A stretch of 64,000 nt of DNA from Siphonodentalium dalli (taxonomy: Eukaryota > Mollusca > Scaphopoda > Gadilida > Siphonodentaliidae): the NCBI GenBank assembly GCA_032622095.1, contig CP136061.1, positions 196,648,935-196,712,934 on the forward strand, in the 5' to 3' direction. Of the stretch, positions 1-11,522 are shown piece by piece. A program made the position numbers and the translations under genes. Within the stretch, counting starts at the first letter, position 1. Each line of letters begins with the position of its first letter. The notes under the pieces are model-generated. The model searched no databases and was not told the DNA's origin. It saw only the letters and a program-made list of their open reading frames with translations.

Positions 1-261
1 GCGACGCCATCTTCGCGCGTGCGCAGACGAGATCTCGGAAACGGGTCGAGCTATCGACTTGAAATTTGGTATGTGAATGTATCTTGCCCCGGATACGAAT
101 TTTATCGGGTCGCCGAGCCGGTGCGACGCCAGCTTCGCGCATGCGCAGACCAGATCTTGGAAACGGGTAGAGCTATCGACTTGAAATTTCGGGCTGGGTA
201 GAGCTATCGACTTGAAATTTGGTTTTTGAATAGCCCGGACAACGTCGGGCTCATCGGCTAA
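1..261 (+). mobile_element. Helitron-like element, 3' part (cut by window edge)
   Basis: This is the right end of a non-autonomous Helitron-like element. It holds about one and a half 122-bp core units, then the terminal block: a GC hairpin (stem arms AGCCCG and CGGGCT, 223-248) and the tail CATCGGCTAA. CTAA fits the Helitron 3' rule CTRR. The next element begins directly with TC at 262. The complete counterpart at 61272-61934 shows the missing left part. No protein is encoded; ORFs here are by-products of the repeat. Confidence 0.7.
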
Positions 262-893
262 TCTCATATATATTTTGAAGACCTCTGTATGTCTGTCTGT
301 TTGTTTGTCTGTCTGTCTGTCATTAATACAAATCTACGATTCTCGACCGATCGGGACGAAACTTGGTACGTGTGTGTAGTTTGACCAGGCGGTCGTCGTT
401 GTCGTGTTGGCGAGCCCGTGCGACGCCCGTACAGCGCATGCGCAGACGAGATCTCGGAAACGGGTGGAGGTATCGACTTGAAATTTGCTATGTGAATGTA
501 TCTTGCCCCGGATACGAATTTTATCGGGTCGCCGAGCCCGTGCGACGCCAGCTTCGCGCATGCGCAGACGAGATCTCGGAAACGGGTGGAGCTATCGACT
601 TGAAATTTGCTATGTGAATGTATCTTGCCCCGGATACGAATTTTATCGGGTCACCGAGCCCGTGCGACGCCAGCTTCGCGCATGCGCAGACGAGATCTCG
701 GAAACGGGTGGAGCTATCGACTTGAAATTTGGTATGTGAATGTATCTTGCCCCGGATACGAATTTGATCGGGTCGCCGAGCCCGTGCGACGCCAGCTAAG
801 CGCATGCGCAGACCAGATCTCGGAAACGGGTCGAGCTATCGACTTGAAATTTGGTTTTTGAATAGCCCGGACAACGTCGGGCTCATCGGCTAG
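262..893 (+). mobile_element. Helitron-like element, complete non-autonomous unit (632 bp)
   Basis: The element starts with TCTCATATATATTTTG, followed by a GTCT/GTTT microsatellite (290-320), a lead-in containing GACGAAACTTGGTACGTG (355-372), about four tandem core units of 122 bp, and a 3' hairpin with CATCGGCTAG as the last ten bases. 5'-TC, a hairpin about 10 nt from the end and CTAG-3' are the classic Helitron termini. The GTCT tract and tandem core resemble DINE/pearl-type elements (family knowledge). It is joined head-to-tail to its neighbours with no host DNA between them. Confidence 0.75.
372..860 (+). repeat. 122-bp tandem core repeat of the Helitron-like element
   Basis: Units start near 'cgagcccgtgcgacgcc' and repeat every 122 bp (ORF starts at 363, 485 and 607 mark the period). 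Each unit carries GCGCATGCGCAGACGAGATC, then ATCGACTTGAAATTTG and a 'cttgccccggatacgaattttatcgggtcgcc' segment. Because 122 is not a multiple of 3, reading frames rotate from unit to unit. This explains the many overlapping ORFs of 75-95 codons on both strands. Confidence 0.85.
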
Positions 894-1448
894 TCTCATA
901 TATATTTTGAACACCTCTGTTTGTCTGTATGTATGTTTGTTTGTCATTTATACAAATCTACGATTCTCGACCGATCGGGACGAAACTTGGTACGTGTGTG
1001 TAGTTTGACCAGGCGGTGGACGTTGTCATATTGGCGAGCCCGTGCGACGCCAGTTTCGCGCATGCGCAGACGAAATCTCGGAAACGGGTGGAGCTATCGA
1101 CTTGAAATTTGGTATGTGAATGTATCTTGCCCCGGATACGAATTTTATCGGGTCGCCGAGCCCGTGCGACGACAGCTTCGCGCATGCGCAGACCAGATCT
1201 CGGAAACGGATGGAGCTATCGACTTGAAGTTTGTTTTTTGAATAGCCCGGACAATGTTGAATTTTATCGGGTCGCCGAGCACGTGCGACGCCAGCTTCGC
1301 GCATGCACAGACCAGATCTCGGAAACGGGTGGAGCTATCGACTTGAAATTTGGTTTTTGAATAGCCCGGACAACGTCGGGCTGGGTAGAGCTATCGACTT
1401 GAAATTTGGTTTTTTAATAGCCCGGACAACGTCGGGCTCATCGGCTAG
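894..1448 (+). mobile_element. Helitron-like element, third unit of the head-to-tail array
   Basis: It begins with the same TCTCATATATATTTTG start and a short GTCT/GTTT tract, and carries three core units. One of these is interrupted by an internal copy of the terminal segment around 1240-1260. It ends with two successive terminal hairpins (1365-1384 and about 1418-1438) and CTAG at 1445-1448. The next base is T, and the left flank of the equivalent array at 61271 is A, so the array as a whole sits in an A^T target as expected for Helitrons. Confidence 0.7.
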
Positions 1449-1614
1449 TTATTATATATATGTATTTTGGAGCGCAGCCGCCAAGTGACTTTAATTTATT
1501 ATTGGTATAACTCTCCAGTAACGAAATATCGTGTGTTAAAACATCTGGTTATAAACATTACATCGTATGTTATATGCCATAACATGCAGTGATACATTCA
1601 TTATTAATTCATAG

Positions 1615-1758
1615 CTGGACACTGGACATCGTGGCACAGTGGTTACTGCAGTGTCACATGCGGCAAAGGTTCTGAGACAATAACACGGTTTTGCAGTGGC
1701 GGAATCAATTGTCTTGGCTCACCATTCAGCAGTCAATATTGCCACCGAGAGCCATGTG
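1615..1758 (+). CDS. Exon: thrombospondin type-1 (TSP1) repeat, first in this copy
   Basis: This 144-nt exon follows an AG acceptor and ends at tgtg|GTGAGT, with phase 1 at both ends. The translation reads GHWTSWHSGYCSVTCGKG, then an ITRFC segment and ends CHREPC. It has the TSP1 hallmarks: a W-x-x-W C-mannosylation motif, C-S-V-T-C-G-x-G, an Arg before the third Cys, and six cysteines in total. TSP1 modules are disulphide-layered extracellular domains that bind matrix or receptors. The upstream exons of this copy lie left of the window; the signal-peptide exon of the second copy is at 49691. An almost identical exon recurs at 63288-63431. The exact acceptor is inferred from phase agreement. 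Confidence 0.85.
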
Positions 1759-1855
1759 GTGAGTCTAGCTATATCTACTGTTGTGTGCAGAGAACGTCAA
1801 ACTTGTTATAAGATTCACATGCCCTGCAGTTTACTACACATGTCGGGACATTGAA

Positions 1856-2250
1856 GATCTCTAATTCGGCGTAATTCTATAGGAATTTGATTACTAAATT
1901 CGATTCCAGCTGGAATAGAATTTAGTGCACGATGTTAATAAATTTCGTATACAATTTCGACGAATTTGAGATCCATTTTAGCTAATCACATTTTAGCAAG
2001 GAAAAACGATATCGAAACGGCTGGCAGTTAAACACAAATTAATATTGATTTCCTTATCACAACCAAAGAGGAAGTATAAGAAGCCTTCAAGAACAAATAT
2101 AGTTCCATTTTAAATGTGTCTTTCATCAAAATTGTTCAATAACATTTATCACCCATGTCTATCTCACAGGCAACACTAAATAACCCAACACAAACTGAAT
2201 ATCATAACTATATTCTAATTAACATAATACTAATTCCGGCGCATTATTTA
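1856..2250 (+). repeat. Dispersed repeat with palindromic head, copy 1
   Basis: 1856-1973 folds on itself: left arm GATCTCTAATTCGGCG and following, right arm ending GAATTTGAGATC, centre CCAGCTGG near 1907-1914. The whole stretch to about 2250 reappears in reverse complement at about 13120-13521, including blocks such as ATTTTAAATGTGTCTTT and AATAACCCAACACAAA. A copy in the same orientation is at 63529-63923 because of the 61.7-kb repeat. It is probably a non-coding mobile element of unknown class. Confidence 0.65.
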
Positions 2251-2540
2251 ATAGTATTTTCGAACCGATGCTGTGTTATTGATGTAAGTTGGTACATTTC
2301 AGCCCATCAACCAAGTTTTTTCTGAGATAGACCATTCCAGTACTATAAAATAACAAAAAGATGGAGTGTTAGTGTACTCCAATTCGCCCCAACCAATCAG
2401 CTCGCTGTCGAAATGAATCCCAGTTAAAGGTGGTACGCCGAAAAGATCATTTCACGTCGATGTTTGTTGTGAAAAATGAGTAATCGACTATTGTTAAATT
2501 TCAACCAACAATGCAAGTAATTTACAAGAATTTACATTTG

Positions 2541-2562
2541 CTTGAGTACTCGAGTACTCAAG
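2541..2562. repeat. Perfect 22-bp palindrome
   Basis: The sequence is its own reverse complement, built from CTTGAGTACTC followed by its mirror GAGTACTCAAG. It is an isolated site within the first intron. No function can be assigned. Confidence 0.8.
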
Positions 2563-3013
2563 TCTTGCTTTACAACTGTACAATATTAGGAAATTACCGA
2601 GGAACGTTCTCCGTAAAATAATTACACTGTCTTGTTATGATTTTATAGCACAGGACCCAGCATTTAGTGTGGCTTAGGTAAGCTATATGATATTTATGTT
2701 TTTTTGAATGACACGACAATCATTTTGGAAAATTTCCAACCATAGCCTATTGGTGTCAGGTTGTAACTGTTCAACAGTTAGAACACATACGGTACCAATA
2801 TGGTGGGTGCGAGTGAATTTCCTGGAAGTACACGGAAGTCAGTTGGAGCATTCCGTTAAAGGGGTACTGTACACAGGGACGTGGCTAGAGGGTCACTGTT
2901 GGGGGTGTCCACCTTGGCCAATTCTCCAATTCCACCCCTTGAATCTCATCAGACCAAACACAAGTTTTGCATAATTCCATTTGCACCCCTTGAACCTCAG
3001 TGCTCAGGCCTAA

Positions 3014-3033
3014 TCTATATATATATTTGCGAA

Positions 3034-3068
<35 letters not shown>

Positions 3069-5974
3069 GTTCTATAGAAATTCACAGGGGACCACCTAGA
3101 TGGCACAAAAGGGGTCTAATAGGGGTAACTTTTTACGAGAAAGATAATGGCGAGGGTTAGAATTTTCTAAAGTGACACCGTTGTTGTCAGGGGCAGATTG
3201 CCTTCAAACTGATATATAATCATCCCCATAATATGAGGAATCTAATGGTGTGGTTTAAATATGTCAAAAGTCGCGCCGTTCGCGTCAGGGGTGCACGGAA
3301 GGGGAGAGGGGTACCAAAATTGATCAAAATAATTTTAGCGCCGAATTCCACCAAATTGATGCACATTCTTCTGAGATCTTCTCCATGATACAAGGAATCT
3401 TATTGTGTGATTTAAAGACGCCAAATTGGTGTCGTTGGGATGAGAGATTTGGGGGGGGGCGGTGGCATTGGGTACTAAATCTGATAAGAATTGGTTTAGT
3501 CGCCGATTCCCATGAAACTTATACAAATTCATCCCCATGGTATGAGGTGTCTAATGGCGTGGCTTAAAGCTGTCAAAAGTCGCGTCTTTCGAGTCAGGGG
3601 TGCACTGAAAGGGAGAGGGGCACAAAAATTGATACACAATATTTTTAGCACCAATTTCCACCAAATTGATACACATTCTTATCCATGATATGAGGAATCT
3701 TATCGTGTGATTTTAAAGACGTCATATTGGTGCTGCTTTGGTGATAGATGGGGTGGGGTGGGGTGTTCACTAAATTTGATAAAAAAAATTGTTTTGTCGC
3801 GGATTAGCACCAAACTTACAAATAATAATCTCCAATGATATCAGGAGTCTAATTGTGTGGTTTAAAGATGTCAAAAGTGGGGCCATTCGAGTCAGGGGTG
3901 CCTAGAGGGTGAGAGGGACACACGCATTGATAAACAATATGTTAGCGCCGATTTCCACCTGATTGATACATATTCTTCTCCGTGATACGAATAAACTAAT
4001 CGTGTGGTTTAAATGTGCCAAATTGGTGCCTTTTGGGTGAGAGATATGCAATGGTGGCCCTAAATTGATACGAATTTGTATACTCGCCAATTTTCATAAA
4101 TTTTATATATATTCATCTCTATAATGAGTCTAAGTGTGTGGTTTAATGATGTCAAAAGTTGCGCCGCTTGAGTCCGAAATAGGGACGGGAGGGTCACCAA
4201 AAACTTATAAAAATATGTTTAGTGCCAATTACCATCAAACTCATACACGTTCTTCTCAAAAGATACAATGAATAAAATATTTGCGAATATCTGTCTGTGT
4301 TCTATATATAACTTTAAGGGTACAACCGAGATGGCACCAAGGCGGTCTAACAGGGGTAACTTTTTACGAGTATGATAATGGTGCAGGTTAATATTTTCTA
4401 AAGTGACGTTGTTGGTGTCAGCAGCGGAGGTGCTATTTTTAGCGCAGTTTTCGACCAAATTGTTATATTATTCTTCTCCGTGATACGAGGAAAATAAACG
4501 TGTGATTTAAAGACGCGAAATTGGTTTGCGTGAGAGATGGGGGGGGGGGGTAATAACTATGATAATAATTTGTTTAGTTGCCGATTACCACCAAACTTAT
4601 ATATAATCATCTCCAATATATAATGCATGCATGAGTCTAATAGACATGGTTTAAATATGACAAAAGTGGCGCGGTTCACGTCATGCATGAGGGGAGTTGC
4701 GCCAAAGTTGATACAAATATATTTAGCACTGATTCCACCAAATTCAAGCACGTTCTTCTCTAATGATATGATGAATTAATTCACATTTGGGGTCGTTTGG
4801 GTCATGGATGGCGAGAGGAGATTCACTAGCATTTATAATATTGTTCAATTCGCCAATATATATAGCAAGTTATATATAGTCATCTCCCAGGCCATCTCCA
4901 TGTCGTTCTACGGAGTTTTTGGCATTCCAATTTCACAATCTCGACAAATGGTGACCGAATTATGTCACTTAAACAATTATATCTTCTCAACTGTCATATT
5001 TATATGGGGATGGAAACCAAGGCATTCCTATAACGATCTAGCAACACAGATACATAGAAGAAAGCATTAAAAGTATATTCATATCAATCTATTTAAGAGA
5101 TACATATATTCATTCAAACCGAGGGACCTTGAATCGTCAGAGGATTGCATATTAGAATGGCTCATGTATATATTATAACACGATTGTGTCTGTCTCATTC
5201 AATAGAGTTTCCACAAAAAAGTTACAATTGCCTAGAGATATGGAAATGTACAGCAGGCCTGTTCAAAAATAGTGGTCACAGTGTGCAGTCAAATATGGTT
5301 ACTTCTGAGATAAAGGAAAACGCAGTCTGTAGCACATGTCTTTTCAGGATCCTCCAATAGTGACATCTGACAAGGGTATATCTACCCGATACAGAGGATA
5401 TCTTTCATTTTTTTAGAACAGACTCATCGCCTAACATAAAAACTCAAAATCTCGCTGCGTCGGGCACATGTAGCTGCTATACTTGCATAACATCATTTAT
5501 TTTAAACTGAAAATGATTATCCAGAATATAGCACCAGAACAGAGGAGCACCTAGACATATCTTTAAAACATCTGTATCTTCATGAAGATATGATAAACTA
5601 GATTGATTGATTGATTGATACATCTCTATGTAAAACACAATTGTCGTCTTTTATTTTTTCGGACTTAAGTGTTTATGATGTTCATGTTCCATGATATAAC
5701 GTCTGAAGTATACGCAGTTGTAAATACATAAATACTTCTTTATTGGTGGGACGGATTAAACGCGATAAACAAAATGATAATCGCTCTGACCTGACAAGGT
5801 GAGCCACTACTTATATTCCCTGTGTAAGAATCATGTTTTGTGATGCCATTTGGATATACAATTTATGAGAATACGTGTAACACTTTGAGAGCAAGAGTAT
5901 TGTCTATTCCCACAAAATATCCACAGAGGGTTTCTCATCACTTTAACCTGGGCAACGCCGGGTAACCCTGCTAG
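3014..5974 (+). mobile_element. Helitron-like element, long family, copy 1 (2.96 kb)
   Basis: Its 5' end is TCTATATATATATTTGCG, preceded by A (3013), with (GTCT)n at about 3035-3068. Its 3' end has a stem-loop (acctgg ... ccgggt, 5946-5962) and the tail AACCCTGCTAG, followed by T (5975). This obeys the Helitron A^T insertion rule. The interior 3100-4750 is a degenerate array of modules: 'gccgatt-caccaaa-ttgatacacattcttctcc-atgatatgagga-tctaat-gtgtggtttaaa', then a G-run. There is no transposase or Rep/Hel coding capacity. The second copy is at 50630-53107. Confidence 0.7.
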
Positions 5975-6508
5975 TATCCTATATATTTATAAACCATGGT
6001 TCTACATTCCCGGTATGAGAACATTAAGATATTTTAACCTGAAAATTGCATAAATCCTAACATCTTGTGGTCTAACTCCAGACAAATGCACACGGTTACG
6101 GACAAGAGACCAGGACACACCGGGCCGACCACCGGTATACGATCATGTAAAACATATGTTGATACGGGGCGTATACCCAAACCACTCACTGACTAGTGAC
6201 TATACAATAACTTAAATGAGTATGTGGGACTAGTATGCATATGATATAACATTTTTTTGATACATTTGCTTGAAAACTGTAAAAAAAAATACTCGACAAC
6301 GATAATCTGTATTTTCGCATTCCGGCTAATCTGCCATCCGTAACATTACTTCGTACTCAACAGACTTTCAGATAATGGAAATCTGGTTACCTTATTCTAC
6401 GACTCAGAGACTATATAAACCATCAACAACATTTGAGTATAGTATCCCTTTAAATCAAATTGCCTTTCGTCGGAAAGGTGTGGTGTATATGTCGTTTTTG
6501 CTGGGCTA

Positions 6509-6811
6509 GCATTACCTAGTTATTTTTCTCGATTTTTTCTTTTTTTCACTTTTCACTTTTTACTTGGCATTAACCACGATCGTATCGCCGTATGAAATCA
6601 TTTTGCGAGCGACTTTCAGTGTACATAGAAACAAAATAATACAGAAACAACAACTGACTATATTGTCAATCCAACAATCCGCGCATAATGTATTTATTAA
6701 GCAAAAAAGTGTGCCTACCGCGACAACAAAAATTCGAGATCCGACGAAACCGGAAACGTCTAAACATGAGTCAACCGTACTGATACCAGACAGTGCATTA
6801 CCTAGTTATTT
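6509..6811 (-). mobile_element. Candidate retroposed fragment bounded by 17-bp direct repeats
   Basis: GCATTACCTAGTTATTT occurs at 6509-6525 and again at 6795-6811. The 269 bp between begin with a T-rich run (6526-6563) that would be an A-rich tail on the minus strand. A target-site duplication plus a tail is the signature of LINE-mediated retroposition. The inserted body is open in one + frame for 87 codons (6564-6827) with no recognised similarity, so no coding claim is made. Confidence 0.45.
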
Positions 6812-7442
6812 AAAATTCCACGCATGACGATGTTATTTTAACAATTTATTCAAAAGACCTGAAAGACAAGGATTATATTACTTATTCGTGTCTATATTTC
6901 TGGTCGCTTTGCGGTTATATTTCACTATTTACTTTATCAACTAAATCAAAACAAGAAATGTTTTCCTAAATGTATATAATAACCCTTTGTGTCGGGTAAT
7001 TTACTAATTTTAAAGTGATGAGAAATTCTTTGGTATAGGGTGATTAAATAAAAATTGAGAATAATCCTGCTCAAATTAGTAATTTTTGCAAATATTATAT
7101 CCAAAATGACAACACACACGGTCATTCTTATATAGTAATTGAATGCAGTGACTCTCGATGGCGAAATAGTTTTCGTTAGTTTATCGCCGATTGTTTCGAC
7201 CCGAATCGGGAAGTAAATATTTACAATTTAGCGTAGTTCCGACGATGTTTTCTATGCAGTTGTATACGGTCGATTTGCTTGAGATTTTCGGCGATGTTAG
7301 TAGAATACTACATTCCTCCAGTTAACATAGCGCCTGAGTACTAACTTATCAGTGTATCATATCGGAACAAGTCCATTAATATGTCTTTAACATAAGAACA
7401 TTAGGAACACAATATTTACATAGTGCTTTTCCGATATTCCAG

Positions 7443-7583
7443 TCCAGCATTGGTCATCCTGGTCAGAAGAAGAGTGTCCGGAATCGTGTTTGAGGTCTGA
7501 TACAAGATACTGCATGGTCGAACCTTGCGTTGGCGAGACGTCAAGAACAGTTGATTGTTATGGAGCTCTGTGTCCTAACCAAG
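7443..7583 (+). CDS. Exon: TSP1-like repeat 2
   Basis: The 141-nt exon follows ttccag and ends caag|GTACAT, phase 1 at both ends. It encodes HWSSWSEEECPESC, an RYCMVEPC segment, and ends with a Cys-Pro-Asn-Gln. It keeps the W-x-x-W motif and six cysteines but lacks the usual C-G-x-G turn after the second Cys, so it is a diverged or shortened TSP1 module. A second possible acceptor 5 nt downstream (ccag|catt) would break the phase. Its neighbours in the gene are the TSP1 exons at 1615 and 12714. Confidence 0.7.
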
Positions 7584-7662
7584 GTACATAATTAGTCATA
7601 GAGTACACAGTGTGACCTCGGTAACACTCAGTTGGTAATGTGATTGGCAGATAGGTCGACTC

Positions 7663-7850
7663 GTTCAAGTTCAAGTTTTTATTTGTAATGTATATATCAA
7701 CATAACAATGGTAAAAAAGTAACAAACAACAAATAGCGGTAATACATTACTGGGTGGTGGCATGACCTTCTGGTCGTCTTCATGCCATCTCCCAGGACAA
7801 AACTTCCTTTCTGGCTCTGAACTCCCCTGGTCAGAGGTCATACTTTCAAA
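7663..7850 (-). mobile_element. LINE 3'-end fragment
   Basis: Read on the minus strand, this is a 3' untranslated end: a stem-loop (ggcatgaagacgaccag ... ggtcatgcc), then an AT-rich stretch, AATAAA and a short tandem tail of TTGAAC units. CR1/L2-like non-LTR retrotransposons typically end in such short microsatellite tails rather than poly(A). The coding part is absent, so it is 5'-truncated. Confidence 0.6.
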
Positions 7851-8589
7851 TTAAACTTGTGCTTAAATGACATTGCAACTTTTATCAACAACATAGTAAT
7901 GCTACTGCAATATCATTGCATAATAATTATTGCAGTTTTTTCATTTAATGAAAATTGTTGAATGAAAATGAAAATGATGATGAGACAGAACAAGTGTCTA
8001 AATATCTAAACAGATATCAGTTTCCTATAATTTGTTAGTGATATGTTATGTGTTATGACTACCTCATGACATGACGCCTGGACAGCAACCATGACAATAT
8101 AAGTTGTTACACTCAACTTTTTCAAGGTAAGACTCAATTAACTCTAGTGTAACCTGGCGTTTAAAGTTGGTACGTGGCATATACTCGTGTAGCGGAACAT
8201 GTTTGTCAATAGTTTCCCTGTGTTGGTGGTTTCTACGTGCAGTGATGATTTCCCGGGAAGTGGCGATATAGTAGTTTAAGGGTATATTAACCCAATTTGA
8301 TAAGATTTTTCAACAGTTGGAAATGTCATGCATAACAAATTATTCTGATATTTGTATTTATATTTTAATAAATATTCAGTCTAAAATCTGTTTTGACCAG
8401 GATTTGAGTACTTTCCTGCAATCAGTGGAACATTGAGACCAAAATGGTAATCAGTTGAAGATTTCGAAGCATAAATATTGTTTTTGGTTGGAATAACTTG
8501 AAATATCATTTTAATAATTAAACTTGGGTGGATGCAGTTTCCCATAGCCATATAAACCGTTTTGTGTACGTACACTCTTAAAACAATAG

Positions 8590-8860
8590 GTACTCTAGAG
8601 TACATACGTAGGTACTAAGCTTTGTCCCAGTGGGAGTACCTAATTGTTGGTACTCTAGAGTACCTACTAAATATTTAGGTCACCGATGCCATGACGCACA
8701 CGATATGAAGTGCCAAGAAATACACGCTTTCTTGACACGCCCATTATATTATCTGAAGTACCAAATATCAAGACAGGTACTCTGAAGTATTTATATACTA
8801 TGCATAGTACCTAGCAATGTGGTACTTCAGAGAACCAAACATATAGGTACTATGCGGAGA
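8590..8860. repeat. Cluster of GTACTCTAGAGTAC-type palindromes
   Basis: A perfect 14-bp palindrome occurs at 8590-8603 and 8650-8663. Related mirrored words (GGTACTCTGAAGTA, GGTACTTCAGAG, ACTATGCATAGTACC) follow to 8860, so the block can fold extensively. It is likely the remains of a foldback element; no coding. Confidence 0.55.
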
Positions 8861-9239
8861 ACCTGCCCATATACCAAGCACTCGAAAGTACGAAAAATGG
8901 CCTACTGCAAATTTAACAATGTGGCATGTTAGATTCCAAATGATGCTACGGCGTTTAAACATCGAATTAAGTACAAAACCACATGGACTCCCTTGCATAG
9001 TGCTAAATGAAATATTCCGAATTATACATGTATTACTTTTATTAGTATAGAACCTTGATCGTGTTTTTGTACCGTACTTAATTCAAGGTTTAATATCTCG
9101 ATTTCAGGATTTCCCTGAACTGTTCCCTGCATGTGGAGTAAAATTGGTCTGAATGTCTAAAATAATCGGCCAAATTTCTTAATTTGTGTGCAATAATATT
9201 AAAGTAAACATAAATCAAATATCTTAAACAGGTCTCGAT

Positions 9240-10134
9240 GAAACACCAATCCATCAAGAATAGCCCGATAAATAAAAAACTACCTTGCGATAAATCGCAA
9301 ATATTTGCGAATCGCAAACTACTTTGCAATAAATATATGCGATTTAGTGCAAAGGTTTTCGATTGATCACAAAGGTTTGCGATTAATTGCAATGGTTTGT
9401 GATTTATCGCAGATATATTTTTATGCATTGACACTAATGGGCTTGAACGGTATAAATATAAATCAGACATCTTCAACAGGTCTGGGTAAACCACCAATCG
9501 ATGTATAATAGCACGGTTGGGCTAAAATAGACCGATCGGTCTTTCACAGCCAGCATGCATGTGTGATAAGGGGAGCAAACCTTTTCGATAAATCACAAAA
9601 CAACTTTGCGAAAAATCACAAACACCTTTGCAATAACTCGCAAACCTTTGCGATAAATCTCAAGCATCTTTACGATAACTATAAAACTACTTGGTGATTA
9701 TACTTTACAATTTATCGCAAACATGTTTGAGATTTATCACAAAGGTTTGTGATTTATTGCAGATATATTTGTATGCGTTGGCACTAATTCATTGGGCTTG
9801 AATCGTATAAACATAATAAATCAGACATCTTAAACAGGTCTTGATGAACCAAAAATCGATCTGCATGTATAATAGCATGGTTCGGGCTAAAATAGACTGA
9901 TCGGTCTTTCACAGCCAACATGCATGTGGGACACGGGTAGCAAACCATTACTTAAAACAAAATTAATTCTGATCTCTTTCGCAGGACACCATATAGTTAT
10001 TTACTGAGAATATTCAAAATAAACATACATTACATGTATACAGATATTCAAACAAACAGATTCAAATTGTCAAGAAATTTAGAGTTCCCCACTCTTGCAA
10101 CAGTGATCACTTTGCCAGGAAGACCGATCGGTCT
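9240..10134. repeat. Duplicated block of GATAAATCGCAAA words and AGACCGATCGGTCT palindromes
   Basis: Two related halves (about 9240-9560 and 9570-9960) each carry many copies of the mirrored word TTTGCGATAAATCGCAAA with variations. Each then has a 'tcagacatcttcaacaggtct' segment and ends in the palindrome AGACCGATCGGTCT (perfect at 9529-9542 and 10121-10134, one mismatch near 9894). The last is in the opposite orientation, which suggests a foldback element about 0.9 kb long. A further piece of the same family lies at 17030-17165. Confidence 0.55.
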
Positions 10135-11146
10135 ATTTTAGCCCGATCAGACTATTATAGTTAATCTGTGGTCCACGGAGACCTTTCTTTATACCCATAA
10201 TAAATGTTCCAGAACCTGACGTACAGTATGTAAATAGCATGCGATAAGCAAAATACTCAACAATGGGGAGACCATTAACGGTGGTTAATTAAAAGTGACA
10301 CCATGTTGTTTGCAAAATACCGTTGTAGTACTCACTAGTCCTCGTCACAATATTTTGGTGTTGAATGGCTCACCGGAATTATTATCACTCTCCCAAACAA
10401 ATCGCCACAGTGTTGAGTGTTTTGCGTATCGTACACTTCCAATGTGATGTATCGGTACATGTATATGAACAAATGCTAAGATAACACAGAATAAATTATT
10501 CTCCATTCGCATCTATGCGTCAACGAGTCAATGTCATTTCCTGATCACCAGAGCCATATAATGTAGAATTTCGCGAATATGGTTTCCAGTTATGGAAGAC
10601 TCAGGTTATTTCCTAGCAAAGCGGAAATAACCGAATCGTTCAGAATGATAGCCACACATGTTTTTATAAGAACATGATGCATCTGGAAATTGTAATGGTC
10701 TACATGTACATGTATGTATACAGCTATGTTCTAATTGACCCCCCCCCTCTTAATGATGATGACCACCAATTTACTCGACCGCGTTGATGCTATTAACCAT
10801 GATCAATGACAATCCTACCATGGATGACCTTCATACCTTTTTAAAGTCAGCATTATAACCACCACATAGTGTATATTTCTGGCATGGATTGACACTGCAT
10901 CGATGATGCAGTTGCGAATGTCGGTCAGTAACCCAACTTCAAATGTTGATTACACTGTAAACAAATTATTAATTGATACATATGTATATTGTTTTGTGTA
11001 TATTTAACACGGTGCATGGCACTCACAAAAAGCTGGACTTTGTGTAAGGTGGCCATTTGAAAAATTAATACAGTGGTCGCAAAATATTATTACTAATACC
11101 GTAGTATGATTACCGGCGGTTGCCACATGTCAACCACTTGACCATG

Positions 11147-11522
11147 GTTGAACGGCGGTATGGTATAACCGGTGCCATTAACGCTCTACAACCTTGTTAA
11201 AGGGGACGATTAATTAGAGCATAGCTGTAGTACGTTACCGGTACAGTGAACAAAGTCAAATTCTAATAAAAGCTTGTGACGGATTCAGTGATAATGTGTG
11301 TCCCAGAATTGGATCCGTGTCTCCGAGATTATCCGTCATCCCATACATATATCACAACAATATCACAGCGTCAACGTCGTTTCGATCAAAAGAATAGCAG
11401 ACTCCCATTATCCCATAACTGGGCGATATGTTATGCCGTATAAGAAAAATATCAATCGTGGTGATACCACTTGACTGTGGTTGAATGGCGGTACAACTGC
11501 GGTCATTAACGGCCTACAACCA
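11147..11522 (+). repeat. Direct repeat pair 'ggttgaacggcggta...cctacaacc'
   Basis: 11147-11192 and 11478-11522 are diverged direct copies (GGTTGAA-GGCGGTA ... CATTAACG-CTACAACC), about 330 bp apart, with 'caccacttgac-atgg' just ahead of each. This looks like an old local duplication; nothing coding is seen. Confidence 0.5.

Larger units (their letters stand above)
1759..7442 (+). other. Intron of the TSP1 gene (between TSP1 exons 1 and 2)
   Basis: The interval runs from the GTGAGT donor at 1759 to the AG at 7441-7442. It contains a palindromic dispersed repeat (1856-2250), a perfect 22-bp palindrome (2541-2562), the 2.96-kb Helitron-like element (3014-5974) and a short insert bounded by 17-bp direct repeats (6509-6811). 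An isolated TTAA-AGGGGTAC motif at about 2857-2868 looks like one end of a TTAA-type MITE without its partner. In 2260-3013, 5975-6508 and 6812-7442 I see no coding or structured feature. Confidence 0.6.

Noticed and set aside
334-1360. Overlapping ORFs of 75-106 codons on both strands (and again at 61344-63033)
   Set aside because: They are produced by the 122-bp tandem core, whose length is not a multiple of 3. The same peptide text cycles through all frames, and nothing supports splicing or a start.
3020-3070. (GTCT)n runs as independent microsatellites
   Set aside because: They occur at a fixed place near the 5' end of each Helitron-like element and are better treated as part of the element.
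9090-9497. 135-codon minus-strand ORF
   Set aside because: It passes through the mirrored GATAAATCGC repeat block; the composition follows the repeat.
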